DNA of 64,000 nt from Chryseobacterium defluvii (GCF_003634775.1 NZ_RBXB01000003.1:310001-374000), one strand, 5' to 3'. Counted from the first letter of the stretch, positions 24,751 to 34,062 are shown. A program made the numbers and translations. The notes: generated by a model from the letters alone, not told the origin.

Positions 24751-25503
24751 ATGGAAGTTGATGGAACCAGAGATGAAAGTTTAGTAAATCCGGAACTTGA
24801 TATTAACGAAACAAAATTACACAACAGCTTCAGGCAAAAAACCTGGGACGAAACCATTACTAAAGACAGCTGGATGGTTTTCAAGGTGATGGCTGAGTTT
24901 GTGGATGGATATGAAAAACTAGCCAAAATAGGGCCCTGTGTCTCTATTTTCGGTTCGGCGCGTCTACAACCTGAAAGCAAATATTACCAGATGGCTGTGG
25001 AGATTGCCGAAAAAATAACGAAACTTGGTTTCGGAATTATTACAGGAGGCGGTCCCGGCATTATGGAAGCCGGAAATAAAGGAGCATTCAATGCAACGGG
25101 AAAATCTATCGGATTGAATATTGACCTGCCATTTGAACAACATTTCAACCCCTACATCAATAAAGTATACTCCATGAATTTTGATTACTTTTTTGTTCGA
25201 AAGGTAATGTTCGTAAAATATTCGCAAGGGTTTATTGTAATGCCCGGCGGATTTGGAACGTTAGATGAATTTACGGAAGCGTTAACTTTAATTCAGACGA
25301 ATAAAATCGGAAGATTCCCTATTGTTTTGGTAGGTTCGGAATTTTGGAGCGGTCTATTGGATTGGTTCAAGGCAACTTTATTAAAAGATGGAATGATTTC
25401 AGAAAAAGATCTGGATCTTTACAGAGTGGTAGACACCTCTGATGAAGCCGTAGCTCATATTAAAGCGTTTTATGATAAGTATTCCGTGAACGTAAACTTT
25501 TAA
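24751..25503 (+). CDS. LOG-family protein (TIGR00730 type)
   Basis: A 250-residue Rossmann-like protein of the LOG / 'lysine decarboxylase-like' family. The hallmark motif is MPGGFGTLDEF near residue 168, with SIFGSARLQ and ITGGGPGIMEAGNKGA before it. Proven members are phosphoribohydrolases that release the base from nucleoside 5'-monophosphates, including cytokinin precursors; others are pyrimidine/purine-specific nucleosidases such as PpnN. An N-terminal extension of about 50 residues precedes the core. It is likely last in the kinase-RapZ-MurU transcript (7-base gap), though a functional link is not obvious. Confidence 0.88.
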   Translation: MEVDGTRDESLVNPELDINETKLHNSFRQKTWDETITKDSWMVFKVMAEFVDGYEKLAKIGPCVSIFGSARLQPESKYYQMAVEIAEKITKLGFGIITGGGPGIMEAGNKGAFNATGKSIGLNIDLPFEQHFNPYINKVYSMNFDYFFVRKVMFVKYSQGFIVMPGGFGTLDEFTEALTLIQTNKIGRFPIVLVGSEFWSGLLDWFKATLLKDGMISEKDLDLYRVVDTSDEAVAHIKAFYDKYSVNVNF

Positions 25504-25562
25504 TTGGCATATTATTTGTGACCTTATAAACAACAAGCATGATTGTAAATCTATTAATTAAG

Positions 25563-26033
25563 ATGAAAAAACTTTTATATATATCAGGGATTTTAACACT
25601 TTTTGTGTTAATGAGTTTCATGAATGCAGACTTTTTCTCCTCAATGACAAAAGTGGATTATATTGAAGGAAGTAAGACGTTGAAGTTTACCACAAAAATG
25701 AATACAAGTCATATTTCAGACGCTATTAAAATAAATCCTAATACAGCAGGATTTGAAGCGGAAGTAAAAAAATATGTAAATAATAATTTTGATGTATACG
25801 TCAATGGTTCTCCTAAAACGATAACTTTCACCGGAAGTCAGGTAAGCGGAGAAACTGTATGGGTGTATTTTGAAGCCGGAGGCGTTTCCGACATCAATAC
25901 CCTAAAGATCAAAAATACGATACTTTTGAGTGCTTTTCCTAAGCAGATTAACCTGGTTAGTATTGCCTATAAAGGAAGTCAGAAAGTAATGAACTTCCAA
26001 CGTGGAAAAGAAGTCAATGAAGTTTCTTTTTAA
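25563..26033 (+). CDS. DUF6702-like exported protein
   Basis: A 156-residue protein with an N-terminal hydrophobic segment (MKKLLYISGILTLFVLMSF) that fits a signal peptide, then a beta-rich domain (SMTKVDYIEGSKTLKFTTKM, KYVNNNFDVYVNG, ETVWVYFEAGGVSD). This matches the DUF6702 family of Bacteroidota as I remember it; function unknown. I chose ATG 25563 over the upstream ATG at 25539 because it places the signal peptide at the start. A terminator follows. In many flavobacteria this family sits near secreted metallopeptidases, but here it is alone. Confidence 0.72.
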   Translation: MKKLLYISGILTLFVLMSFMNADFFSSMTKVDYIEGSKTLKFTTKMNTSHISDAIKINPNTAGFEAEVKKYVNNNFDVYVNGSPKTITFTGSQVSGETVWVYFEAGGVSDINTLKIKNTILLSAFPKQINLVSIAYKGSQKVMNFQRGKEVNEVSF

Positions 26034-26053
26034 TGAATTTAATTTGAATTATT

Positions 26054-26082
26054 AAACCACTGCATCAGCGGTGGTTTTTTAT
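26054..26082 (+). terminator. Rho-independent terminator
   Basis: Stem AAACCAC / GTGGTTT with a ten-base loop and T-run after the DUF6702-like gene. The following ~110 bases up to the next hairpin hold nothing recognisable. Confidence 0.75.
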
Positions 26083-26193
26083 TGTATTTTGATTAGGAAA
26101 TAGCTGATTTCCTTGAAATAAATTGTCTCCATACTCATATACAAAGAGACTCAATTTCATCAAAAAATAGTTCAGAGTCTTATAATTCACAAC

Positions 26194-26223
26194 AAAAAAT
26201 GCGGGCTGAAATCAGCCCGCATT
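26194..26223 (-). terminator. Terminator of the TonB receptor/DUF5689 operon, also a REP-like hairpin
   Basis: Perfect 12-base stem AATGCGGGCTGA / TCAGCCCGCATT with a two-base loop. On the minus strand it is followed by a T-run (A-run at 26194-26199). Its core GGGCT-AGCCC is shared with the hairpin at 52775-52794. Confidence 0.75.
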
Positions 26224-26242
26224 CTTATTATTAAAAAGTCTA

Positions 26243-28321
26243 TTATTGTGCTTTAATCTTAAAATCATCAACTTCCCACGTTGCCGCAGCAGAAGTTGTA
26301 GACGTATATTTAAATGCAATTCTTACGTTTTTACCTAAGAATGCATTTAAGTTTACATTTCCAGAGCTTACCCAGTCTCCGAATGCACCGGTGTTGGTAT
26401 CAAGCGTTGCAGGAAGCAGAGTCCACGCAGTAGTGGCAGGGTTTCCTGTATAGTTCTCAGTGGCATATACCTGTAATGCATTACCTGCATACCTCACGTC
26501 TGTTGTGAAGCTTACCGCTGCTTTTGTTTTACCAACTAAGCTTACTGCTTTTGAAATCAGCCAATCTTCATTAGCATTATTTCCTGAAGCGAAACCATTC
26601 ATTACAGCATAATAATTCGTTCCGTTTCCTTGGTTGGAAGTTCCCCAAACCTGGTTCCCCGTTACGCTTACAGTTGTCCAGTCTGAACCTGTAGGGAATC
26701 CTCCGGCTGCAAAGTTATCGCTATAAATTACCGGTAATGGGGTATAAACGGTTCCGTCACATCTAGGTTCATCTAAATCTGCACCCAGAATATCTGTAAT
26801 CCATAACTGATAAGTTCCGTTGAAAACACTCAGGATCGCATATACGTCTCCTTTTCCTGCTTCTATAGTATTTCCTGCAAAAGTTGCAAAGTTACTTGTT
26901 CTTAAAAGGATCGTATTTCCTGCACAATCCTGAAGAGTTCTGTTCGTTACAGATGTTCCTGCGTAAGTTTTCTCTAAGTCTCCTTCAATGAACTGTAAAT
27001 CCTTAATTTTAACCCATTTACCAACATCACCTGCAGTAAATTGAGTAATCATTTTTTCTGTTGGAATTACTGCTGTTGCAGGTTTATTAGAATCAAAGAA
27101 ATACTTATATATGTCTGTTTCTGCTATTCTGCCTACAGCTCCGCTGAAAGGCGAACCTAACTGAAGCTCACCGTTTACAGCCCCTACATAGAGATTTTTA
27201 AGCTTGATATATACTTCTTTACCTACTGCAAATCTTGCATCGTTATACAAATTTGTTTTATCTATATTTACTCTGATCCCACCTGTTGCGTCTTCAACAT
27301 ACAGATATTTGAAAAGGTTTCCTGTTTTATCATTGGCTGTTACCTTAGCTTTCAGTACAAAATCTCCTGTAATTAAATTAAGCGGATTAGCCGTAGACAA
27401 TTGTTTAACCTCAGCAACAGTTTTTGGCGTTAATCCGGCATCGCTATACTGGCAAGGATTAGCCGCAATACCATCCAGACGAGGGAAACTGTTCATTTCA
27501 AGATCAGTTACCTTATTGATGTACATTTGGTAGGTAGAGTTAAATTTGCTGTAAATTCCAACAAATTTACCGTTTCCGGCAGGCATCATCTGGTTCGCAA
27601 ATGAAGCGAATCCACTGTTTCTTACAATCCTTGCAATAGTAGTACTTGCATCTCTGATCTGTCTGTCCACAGTTACTCCACTTGGAGCATAGTTTGTACA
27701 TAATATTCTGCTATCGAACTCAGCATTATTTACCTGGATCAGACATCCTAAATACTGATCGTTAGCACTTATCATTTGAGCCAAAGTCATTACTTTAGGA
27801 ACAATTTTTTCTCTGATAGAACAAGATCTGAAAACACGAGCCGGAACAAGCTTTTCAGGGATTCTTGCTACTGCATTGGTAGCCGTGGAAGTTGGATCTT
27901 TAACACCTAACTGAACTACACTTCCGTAAGTTCCTACCGCTAAACCAGCCAGCTTGATGTATATTTTTGATCCTTGAGGATATTGAGTATACGTACTTAC
28001 CATATCCACACTGATTGTAAAACCTTGTGTTGGATTTTCCGGTTTATCCTGGATGTAAATTGTTTTGTAGATATTTCCTGTTTCATCCGTTGAAGAAACA
28101 TATCCTTCAATAATATCCTGAGAATCATCAGGAAATACGTAGGTTGTATTATTGGTGAACTTTGCTTTTATCTGAGCAAGAGTCATGGTTGCTGTAAGAT
28201 CCACACATTGAAAATTCTCAGCGCCCGGTTCATCATATTTATCATCATGCACACATCCCGTTATCATCAGAGAAGCGAAAACGATGAAAATATATTTGAA
28301 GATTGAATTATATTTTTTCAT
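26243..28321 (-). CDS. DUF5689 surface lipoprotein with C-terminal adhesin-like domain
   Basis: A 692-residue lipoprotein: the lipobox MITGC places the lipid on Cys23. Two tandem DUF5689 (OB-like) units follow (about 45-270 and 285-510), each with the family pattern IYIKLAGLAVGTYG...QLG / VYIKLKNLYVGAVNGELQLG. The last ~160 residues (FAAGGFPTGSDWTTVSV, WLISKAVSL, WEVDDFKIK) are a cleaved-adhesin / choice-of-anchor J type domain. It is probably held at the outer membrane next to the TonB receptor encoded 10 bases upstream, like a SusD partner. DUF5689 proteins often occur with nucleases, which agrees with the divergent EEP-family gene. Confidence 0.82.
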   Translation of the reverse strand: MKKYNSIFKYIFIVFASLMITGCVHDDKYDEPGAENFQCVDLTATMTLAQIKAKFTNNTTYVFPDDSQDIIEGYVSSTDETGNIYKTIYIQDKPENPTQGFTISVDMVSTYTQYPQGSKIYIKLAGLAVGTYGSVVQLGVKDPTSTATNAVARIPEKLVPARVFRSCSIREKIVPKVMTLAQMISANDQYLGCLIQVNNAEFDSRILCTNYAPSGVTVDRQIRDASTTIARIVRNSGFASFANQMMPAGNGKFVGIYSKFNSTYQMYINKVTDLEMNSFPRLDGIAANPCQYSDAGLTPKTVAEVKQLSTANPLNLITGDFVLKAKVTANDKTGNLFKYLYVEDATGGIRVNIDKTNLYNDARFAVGKEVYIKLKNLYVGAVNGELQLGSPFSGAVGRIAETDIYKYFFDSNKPATAVIPTEKMITQFTAGDVGKWVKIKDLQFIEGDLEKTYAGTSVTNRTLQDCAGNTILLRTSNFATFAGNTIEAGKGDVYAILSVFNGTYQLWITDILGADLDEPRCDGTVYTPLPVIYSDNFAAGGFPTGSDWTTVSVTGNQVWGTSNQGNGTNYYAVMNGFASGNNANEDWLISKAVSLVGKTKAAVSFTTDVRYAGNALQVYATENYTGNPATTAWTLLPATLDTNTGAFGDWVSSGNVNLNAFLGKNVRIAFKYTSTTSAAATWEVDDFKIKAQ

Positions 28322-28331
28322 AAATCGTAGT

Positions 28332-31067
28332 TTAGAATCTTAAATAAACATTAGTAAAGAATGTAGTTCCTCTGTCATACCATAATTTTGGTCCAAAATA
28401 AGGTATAGCTCTTTGAGAATCTTCAAGTGCATCCGGGAAGTTTACATTTCTCCCTTGTTCGAATCCACCCGTAACATAATCTCTGTTATTAAGGATATTA
28501 TTTACGGAAACACTGATCCCCATTCTGTATTTTCCTATTAAGAATGATTTTCCTGCATTCGCATTCAACATAAACTGATTATCAAATTTCTTCTGGGCAG
28601 TTAATTGCTGAATAAGTTCAGGAGTTGCTTCCGGATATGGATCACCTGTTGCCGGATTGGTGTACATATAAGGTGTCTTATTCAATGCTGAGAAATCCAG
28701 GTACTGATCCATTAAATAGTTAGCCGAAGCACCTACCCACCAATATTTAGGTGAATTGTATTTCAGACCGAAAGAGAATGCTTTCTGAGGAGTTCCTGCT
28801 ACCTTATAATTTTTAATATTAGCCTGTCCCCAAACATCAGAACCTCTGAATTCGTTAAGGTCATCAAAAGTAGCTACATTAGGATTATTGGTATACTTGT
28901 ACTCTCCCACACTTGCTACCCCTATGGCATTTAAAGTAGGTGTGATTTTTACATCAAATCCTAGCTCCGCTCCGATATATCTTTTATCTACACCCGTCAT
29001 TGCTTCATTTACCAATGTACTTAATGAAGTACCTGTATCGCTGTTTACGTCTGCGTAGTATCTTGCAATTTCAGTAGCGTTGTTGATTGTTGTATAGTAA
29101 CCTGATAATCTAAGCTTTAAGATTTGTCCTCTTAAAATATAGCTTAATTCGTTTGAATTGATCATCTGGTTTTTCACGCCGGGAGTTACGAAATCTACTA
29201 CTCTCGGGTTGATATAGATTTCATTAAGAGTTGGCGCTAAGCTAAAGAAAGCTCCGTTATACACGATAAAGTTCTTCCCATTGATTTTATAAGTAACTCT
29301 TGCTTTGATCCCTGCATCCAGAGCATCATAAATCGCACTTTTCCCTTTAGAATTGTTCTGGAATCTGAAGCTTCTAAAATCTCCGTCTCTCTGAGCCTCG
29401 GAATAAGAAGAGAAAATAGATGCCATAACATTCCATTTGGTAAAGTCTATTTCAGATGAAATGTTTAATGCATAGCTATTTCTGGATAATTCATAAGAAT
29501 ATTGAGTTCTGTCTCCTTCTCTCACTTCTACATTCGGATTATCGATATTATATCTTACATCACTATCGAATGCATTTAAGTTATAAGCGAAATTAGCGCC
29601 TAGCAAATCCTTAATTCTTCTGAAGTTATCTGATTTTAAATTTTGATAATTGAAGTTGATATTCAATTTCCAGTTGTCTTTCAATCTTGTATCAAAATGA
29701 GAAGCAAAGTTGAAAGTTTTATCTTTATTTACGTCTTCCACTACGGTATAAACGGCTCCTCTTGGATTCCCGTTCATATCATTCAGATTCAGGTAGTTTG
29801 CCTGGTATAGAGAAGTCCAGTCGATCTGTGCATTTTCTCTGAATTCATCGGCAGTATAAATTCCGTAGCTTGGTAATTTTCTGTAATAAGTCGGGTTTGG
29901 ATCTGCTGCATGGAACCAGTCTAATCTGCTTCTTGCATCGCTTCCGAATTGGTAAGAAACCGTATTTGTCCAGTTAGAGTTCTTACCTATTTTAAGATAA
30001 TCCGTCAACATAAAGATCGGCTCAAATACATTTCTTATTCTTGAATTTCTTTTCTCACCGTCTTGCCATCCCCAATAAGAGTTATAGTTTTTACCCATAA
30101 TGTCATACACTTCCTGTGTATTTGGAGAATTCGATGCCCTGTAAGTTGGAGATCCGAAACCGGTAAAGTTAATCGAGTGTCTGTCACTGAATTTCTTCTC
30201 AATAGACGCGAAATAAGCATATGCATCCTGATATACCCCGTCAAGAATTGCTCTGTCGCCCCATCTTCTGCTTGCAGAAAGAGTAACTGCCCAACCATTT
30301 TTCGTCAATCCTGAAGAATAGGTCGCCATTGCTCTGTGCAGGTAGCTTCTGTTCGTGAACGAATAGGCTAAAGAAGTTTGCTTTCTATAAGAAGAAGCTC
30401 TTGTATTATAATAAACCACACCTCCTAAATTACCAAATGTATATTCCGAAGGAGTAATGTTGTCTACATTTTCATAAGGATATCTCGTTACATCATTAAG
30501 ACCTCCCCAGTTGCTGAAATCAATTCTTCCATCATCATTTTTAGACATTGGAACCCCATTGAAAACCACATCCTCAAATCTGTTGTCCACTCCTCTTGGT
30601 CTGAACCAGTAAGCACCTAATTCAAAAGCCGATACATTTTGAAAGGCATCTCTTCCGGAGCTTAATAGTCCTACCGTAGGCTGCATCGCAGAACCTCCGT
30701 CTTCAGTATCATTCGCAGAATCATCAATTACAACCACTCCGGCATCATTTCCCACACTGTAGTTCAGTGTGATAACACCAAGGTCTTTTCTTTTTTCGTC
30801 CGCCGTTACATCAAACTCTAAAATCTTAGATTCAAAGCTTGGTTTTGTAACTGTGATCAGATAATGGCCAGGCTGTAAATCCACAAATTGGAAGTATCCA
30901 ATTTTATCCGCGGTTACATCATTGCTGGATTGTGCAAGATCTACTTCTGCTCTTTCCAAAGGCTTACCATCCTGATCTTTAACATACGCATATACTGTAG
31001 TTTGCGCAAAATAATAAGATGCAGGCAGTAATGTAAACAAAGAGATTAGGGATAGTTTTTTAATCAT
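28332..31067 (-). CDS. TonB-dependent receptor with carboxypeptidase-like regulatory domain
   Basis: A 911-residue outer-membrane receptor. The signal peptide (about 1-21) is followed by a carboxypeptidase-regulatory-like domain (YAYVKDQDGKPLERAEVDLA...HYLITVTKPSF). The plug is at about 125-235 (GRDAFQNVSAFELGAYWFRP, RGVDNRFEDVVFNGVP), and the barrel runs to the terminal FFTNVYLRF. It heads a two-gene operon with the DUF5689 lipoprotein, 10 bases apart. The divergent gene is a secreted EEP-family phosphodiesterase, so the trio may import products of nucleic acid or phosphoester breakdown (inference). A well-formed promoter lies upstream. Confidence 0.9.
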   Translation of the reverse strand: MIKKLSLISLFTLLPASYYFAQTTVYAYVKDQDGKPLERAEVDLAQSSNDVTADKIGYFQFVDLQPGHYLITVTKPSFESKILEFDVTADEKRKDLGVITLNYSVGNDAGVVVIDDSANDTEDGGSAMQPTVGLLSSGRDAFQNVSAFELGAYWFRPRGVDNRFEDVVFNGVPMSKNDDGRIDFSNWGGLNDVTRYPYENVDNITPSEYTFGNLGGVVYYNTRASSYRKQTSLAYSFTNRSYLHRAMATYSSGLTKNGWAVTLSASRRWGDRAILDGVYQDAYAYFASIEKKFSDRHSINFTGFGSPTYRASNSPNTQEVYDIMGKNYNSYWGWQDGEKRNSRIRNVFEPIFMLTDYLKIGKNSNWTNTVSYQFGSDARSRLDWFHAADPNPTYYRKLPSYGIYTADEFRENAQIDWTSLYQANYLNLNDMNGNPRGAVYTVVEDVNKDKTFNFASHFDTRLKDNWKLNINFNYQNLKSDNFRRIKDLLGANFAYNLNAFDSDVRYNIDNPNVEVREGDRTQYSYELSRNSYALNISSEIDFTKWNVMASIFSSYSEAQRDGDFRSFRFQNNSKGKSAIYDALDAGIKARVTYKINGKNFIVYNGAFFSLAPTLNEIYINPRVVDFVTPGVKNQMINSNELSYILRGQILKLRLSGYYTTINNATEIARYYADVNSDTGTSLSTLVNEAMTGVDKRYIGAELGFDVKITPTLNAIGVASVGEYKYTNNPNVATFDDLNEFRGSDVWGQANIKNYKVAGTPQKAFSFGLKYNSPKYWWVGASANYLMDQYLDFSALNKTPYMYTNPATGDPYPEATPELIQQLTAQKKFDNQFMLNANAGKSFLIGKYRMGISVSVNNILNNRDYVTGGFEQGRNVNFPDALEDSQRAIPYFGPKLWYDRGTTFFTNVYLRF

Positions 31068-31107
31068 AATAAACTTATTTTTAACTCCTTCTTTAATTAA
31101 GGGGCAA

Positions 31108-31136
31108 CAAATTTAGAACTATTTTCATTAACACAA
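31108..31136 (-). promoter_or_regulatory. Promoter TTG-N18-TAAATTTG of the TonB receptor operon
   Basis: On the minus strand: TTG (31136-31134), an 18-base spacer, and TAAATTTG (31115-31108). The predicted leader to the ATG at 31067 is about 35 bases. The rest of the 241-base divergent gap (31068-31308) holds no gene. Confidence 0.75.
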
Positions 31137-31308
31137 ACATTTTTAGTCATTTATTCTATTAATTTTTCTTAACGTGTGGTACTTCTTTTAAAAATATCCC
31201 CTATTTATCATTAATAGTGAAAAAAATATTTGTTAAATAATTTTAATCTCAATTCTTATATAAAATTAGTAATTTTACCCCCTCATTTTTATTTTGAATA
31301 CTAAGAAT

Positions 31309-32508
31309 ATGAAAAAATATTTAATCATTGCTGCAGTATTTTGCTTTGGATTTACTTTTTCTCAGCAAAAACAGGTAAGAAGAGCCGCTGTAGCTTTTCT
31401 CAATGTGGAAAACCTTTGGGACACTATTCCTTCAGCCGACTATATAGATGGAACCCTTCCCGTTTCTCATCCAAAATTTCACAGAAGCGTACCTGTGGAT
31501 TCTCTAAAATACCTTCAGACTACTGAAGAATATAAAGGTGAATGGAGCGATGAGCTCTTAACCGGTAAAAAGGTGATCCGTCATCAGGTTTTAGCAGATG
31601 ATTTCACGGCAAACAGCCCTAAGAGATGGGGAACTAAATATTACAATCAGAAATTAGCTAATGAAGCTAAAGTAATTTCAGAGCTGGGAAGACAATATAC
31701 TAATGACAATCCTGCCATCTGCGGGCTTATAGAAGTAGAAAACAGACAGGTCATCGAAGATCTGATCAAACAGCCGGCATTAGCAAAAAGCAATTACGGA
31801 ATTGTTCATTTCAACTCTTATGACGCGAGAGGTATTGATGTGGCTATTATTTATCAAAAAAGCAGATTCTCAGTTTTAAATTCATATAAAAAAGAAATTA
31901 AGATTTTCGATGAGGACGGAAAAAGAGAATATACCAGAGATATTGTTGTGGCAATAGGATTATTAGATGGTGAAAAGGTGGCTATATTTATGAATCACTG
32001 GCCTTCAAGAAGAGGAGGCGAGGCTGTTTCACAAGCTAAAAGAAATGCTGCGGCAACAGTTTTAAAGAAAGAAATGGATAAAATAATTGCAGAAAATCCG
32101 GGAATCAAAACTTTCGCTATGGGTGACTACAATGATGACCCGGTAAGTCCGAGCCTGAAGAAACATTTAAGCGCTGTTGGAGACCCGGGTGAATTATCAG
32201 ATCAATATCCATATTACAATCTGATGTATAAGTTATATAAAGCAGGAGTTGCTTCGTTGGCATACAGAGATGCTCCTAACTTATTCGACCAGATCATCGT
32301 ATCAAAAAATTTATATTCTCCGGAAAAGCTTACTCCTACTTACACAATTTATAAGGCTGAAATTTATGCGCCTTCCTATTTAGTGAATAAAGAAGGACAA
32401 TGGAAAGGGTATCCTTTCCGTTCCTGGGATGGCGACAGGTTTACAGGTGGGTATAGCGACCACTTTCCTGCGGTTTCTGTAATTCAGAAAGAATATGTAA
32501 AAAAATAA
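31309..32508 (+). CDS. secreted endonuclease/exonuclease/phosphatase (EEP) family protein
   Basis: A 399-residue exported enzyme with signal peptide MKKYLIIAAVFCFGFTFSQ. EEP-fold catalytic motifs are present in order: FLNVENLWD (Asn), ICGLIEVENRQV (metal-binding Glu), NHWPSRRGG (His), AMGDYNDDP (Asp-x-Asn) and GGYSDHFPAV (Asp-His). It should hydrolyse phosphodiester bonds outside the cytoplasm, either nucleic acids or phospho-compounds; the substrate is not fixed. I chose ATG 31309 over an in-frame TTG at 31294 because it starts the signal peptide. It is divergent from the TonB receptor/DUF5689 pair and ends in a terminator. Confidence 0.88.
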   Translation: MKKYLIIAAVFCFGFTFSQQKQVRRAAVAFLNVENLWDTIPSADYIDGTLPVSHPKFHRSVPVDSLKYLQTTEEYKGEWSDELLTGKKVIRHQVLADDFTANSPKRWGTKYYNQKLANEAKVISELGRQYTNDNPAICGLIEVENRQVIEDLIKQPALAKSNYGIVHFNSYDARGIDVAIIYQKSRFSVLNSYKKEIKIFDEDGKREYTRDIVVAIGLLDGEKVAIFMNHWPSRRGGEAVSQAKRNAAATVLKKEMDKIIAENPGIKTFAMGDYNDDPVSPSLKKHLSAVGDPGELSDQYPYYNLMYKLYKAGVASLAYRDAPNLFDQIIVSKNLYSPEKLTPTYTIYKAEIYAPSYLVNKEGQWKGYPFRSWDGDRFTGGYSDHFPAVSVIQKEYVKK

Positions 32509-32510
32509 AA

Positions 32511-32537
32511 AAAGGCACTCTTCTTGGAGTGCTTTTT
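32511..32537 (+). terminator. Rho-independent terminator
   Basis: Stem AAAGGCACTC / GAGTGCTTTT (one G-U pair) plus T-run, after the EEP-family gene. Confidence 0.8.
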
Positions 32538-32558
32538 TAATATATAATAATCCAGGAT

Positions 32559-32981
32559 ATGAAAAATTTAATCGTAATACTATCCCTTGTGTTCATCTCT
32601 TTTAGCTGTCAGCCTCAGACCAACCCTAAAAGCGAGCAAGAGAAATCCGAAATCAAGCCGTCAAAAAATGAAGACGGAGAATGGGATATCACCGTATTGG
32701 ATTCCCAGTATGATTATTTTCTGAACGCCATTGCAAAACCTATGAATCAATATTCCGAATCTTATTTAAAAAGTAAAAATGCACTACTCGTCAGCGAATG
32801 GAATTCTTATTATTTTTCAGGAAGATATCGAAATATTGTAGAATCCTCCATTGACTATAATCCTAAAGAAAACTATGGATTGAAGTTTGAGTATAAACTA
32901 TATCAGGTTTTTGTCTATGTAAACTGGAAGTATAAGCTTCGTCTGAACGGTCTCTCGGGAAGCGATGCTTTCGTAAGGTAA
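32559..32981 (+). CDS. DUF6146-like lipoprotein
   Basis: A 140-residue lipoprotein: MKNLIVILSLVFISFSC gives a lipobox with Cys17, then a charged linker. The conserved-looking core contains WDITVLDSQYDYFLNAIAKP, WNSYYFSGRYRNIVESSIDY and LYQVFVYVNWKYKLRL. This fits the DUF6146 family of Bacteroidota as I recall it; no function is known. It lies between two terminators and is apparently monocistronic. Confidence 0.72.
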   Translation: MKNLIVILSLVFISFSCQPQTNPKSEQEKSEIKPSKNEDGEWDITVLDSQYDYFLNAIAKPMNQYSESYLKSKNALLVSEWNSYYFSGRYRNIVESSIDYNPKENYGLKFEYKLYQVFVYVNWKYKLRLNGLSGSDAFVR

Positions 32982-32984
32982 TTA

Positions 32985-33014
32985 AAAAGGTTCAGAAAAT
33001 ATTCTGAACCTTTT
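32985..33014. terminator. Bidirectional terminator hairpin, copy 1
   Basis: A 13-base perfect stem AAAAGGTTCAGAA / TTCTGAACCTTTT with a four-base loop. A- and T-runs on both sides let it serve the DUF6146 gene and the convergent small gene at 33037-33222. Confidence 0.8.
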
Positions 33015-33036
33015 ATATTGTAAATCCCAAACATTT

Positions 33037-33222
33037 CTAAGATTTAATATATTTCATGATCGCTTTAGAGGCCGAAACCATAACCAGTAAAGCAAAACAG
33101 CTTATTGCGGTAACCGAAAAAATAAACTCAAAATTTCCGTTAAGATTTGAAAACTTGAAAAACAGAAAAAGAAATAAGGATAGCAGCGCTACAATTCTCA
33201 ACATTTGAATATATACTTTCAT
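33037..33222 (-). CDS. small two-helix membrane protein, unknown function
   Basis: A 61-residue protein with two hydrophobic stretches (about 8-24 and 32-48) and a basic C-terminus (KAIMKYIKS). No family is recognised. Support for a real gene comes from an exact -7 element upstream on the same strand (TATATTTG) and from hairpin terminators on both sides that delimit it as one unit. Confidence 0.55.
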   Translation of the reverse strand: MKVYIQMLRIVALLSLFLFLFFKFSNLNGNFEFIFSVTAISCFALLVMVSASKAIMKYIKS

Positions 33223-33241
33223 GGTAATAGTATTTATTTCA

Positions 33242-33249
33242 CAAATATA
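33242..33249 (-). promoter_or_regulatory. -7 promoter element (TATATTTG, minus strand)
   Basis: Exact TAnnTTTG match 19 bases before the ATG of the small membrane protein. Confidence 0.5.
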
Positions 33250-33264
33250 TAAAATTCAACAAAA

Positions 33265-33294
33265 AAAAGGTTCAGAATATTTCCTGAACCTTTT
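33265..33294. terminator. Bidirectional terminator hairpin, copy 2
   Basis: Stem AAAAGGTTCAG / CTGAACCTTTT, nearly identical to the hairpin at 32985-33014. It serves the superoxide dismutase gene on the minus strand. Confidence 0.75.
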
Positions 33295-33315
33295 ATTTTT
33301 TTATATAGCTTACAA

Positions 33316-33912
33316 TTATTTGTTAAATAATTCCTCAACTTTATCCCAGTTTACCACATCAAAAAATGCAGCCACATAATCCGGTCTTCTGTTTTGGTAA
33401 TTTAAATAATAAGCATGCTCCCAAACATCCAGCCCTAAAACAGGAGTTCCTTTCACATCCGCAACCGGCATCAATGGATTATCCTGGTTTGGCGTAGAAG
33501 AAACCGATACAGATCCGTCCTCATTCTTTATCAACCAAGCCCATCCTGATCCGAATCTTGTTTTAGCAGCTTCAGAAAAATCCGTTTTGAATTTTTCCAA
33601 TCCACCATAATTTTCAATAGCGGCTTTTACATTTCCTACCGGTTCTTTGCTTCCGCCAGGAGTTAAAATTTCCCAGAATAAAGAGTGGTTGAAATGTCCT
33701 CCTCCATTATTTCTTACTGCAGGCTTATCTGTTCCTGTTTTGCAGATTTCTTCTATAGTTTTCCCAGCTAGGTCTGTGCCTTCAATGGCTTTGTTTAAAT
33801 TATCTATATAAGCCTGGTGGTGCTTGGTATGGTGGATTTCCATAGTTCTTGCATCAATAGTAGGCTCTAATGCATCATAAGCGTATCCTAGTTTTGGTAA
33901 TTCAAATGACAT
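33316..33912 (-). CDS. superoxide dismutase, Fe/Mn family
   Basis: A 198-residue enzyme converting superoxide to hydrogen peroxide and oxygen. The metal ligands are in the usual places: His in [16 protein letters not shown], His in [11 protein letters not shown], and Asp/His in [19 protein letters not shown]. The GGHFNH and NQDNPLMP stretches are closer to the manganese type, but metal use cannot be settled by eye. I chose the ATG giving [13 protein letters not shown]; ten upstream in-frame codons are ignored because the family starts here. It is monocistronic with a good promoter, and no signal peptide is present, so it is cytoplasmic. Confidence 0.95.
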   Translation of the reverse strand: MSFELPKLGYAYDALEPTIDARTMEIHHTKHHQAYIDNLNKAIEGTDLAGKTIEEICKTGTDKPAVRNNGGGHFNHSLFWEILTPGGSKEPVGNVKAAIENYGGLEKFKTDFSEAAKTRFGSGWAWLIKNEDGSVSVSSTPNQDNPLMPVADVKGTPVLGLDVWEHAYYLNYQNRRPDYVAAFFDVVNWDKVEELFNK

Positions 33913-33939
33913 AATGTTGAAGTTTTTAATGTTAATATT

Positions 33940-33970
33940 CAAATTTAGCCATTATTTAAGCTATTATCAA
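33940..33970 (-). promoter_or_regulatory. Superoxide dismutase promoter TTG-N20-TAAATTTG
   Basis: On the minus strand TTG (33970-33968), a 20-base spacer and TAAATTTG (33947-33940), giving a leader of about 23 bases to the ATG at 33912. Confidence 0.7.
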
Positions 33971-34062
33971 AAACTGAAGATTACTTTAATAAATCTTTAA
34001 CATTGATATTTTGATTAAGAATGGATTTAAAATACAATTATGGGTACGGATAAAGAATAAAC

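Noticed and set aside
31085..31090. AAGGAG (minus strand) as a Shine-Dalgarno site for the TonB receptor
   Set aside because: It is 17 bases from the ATG, too far for normal use, and the genome rarely uses Shine-Dalgarno pairing.
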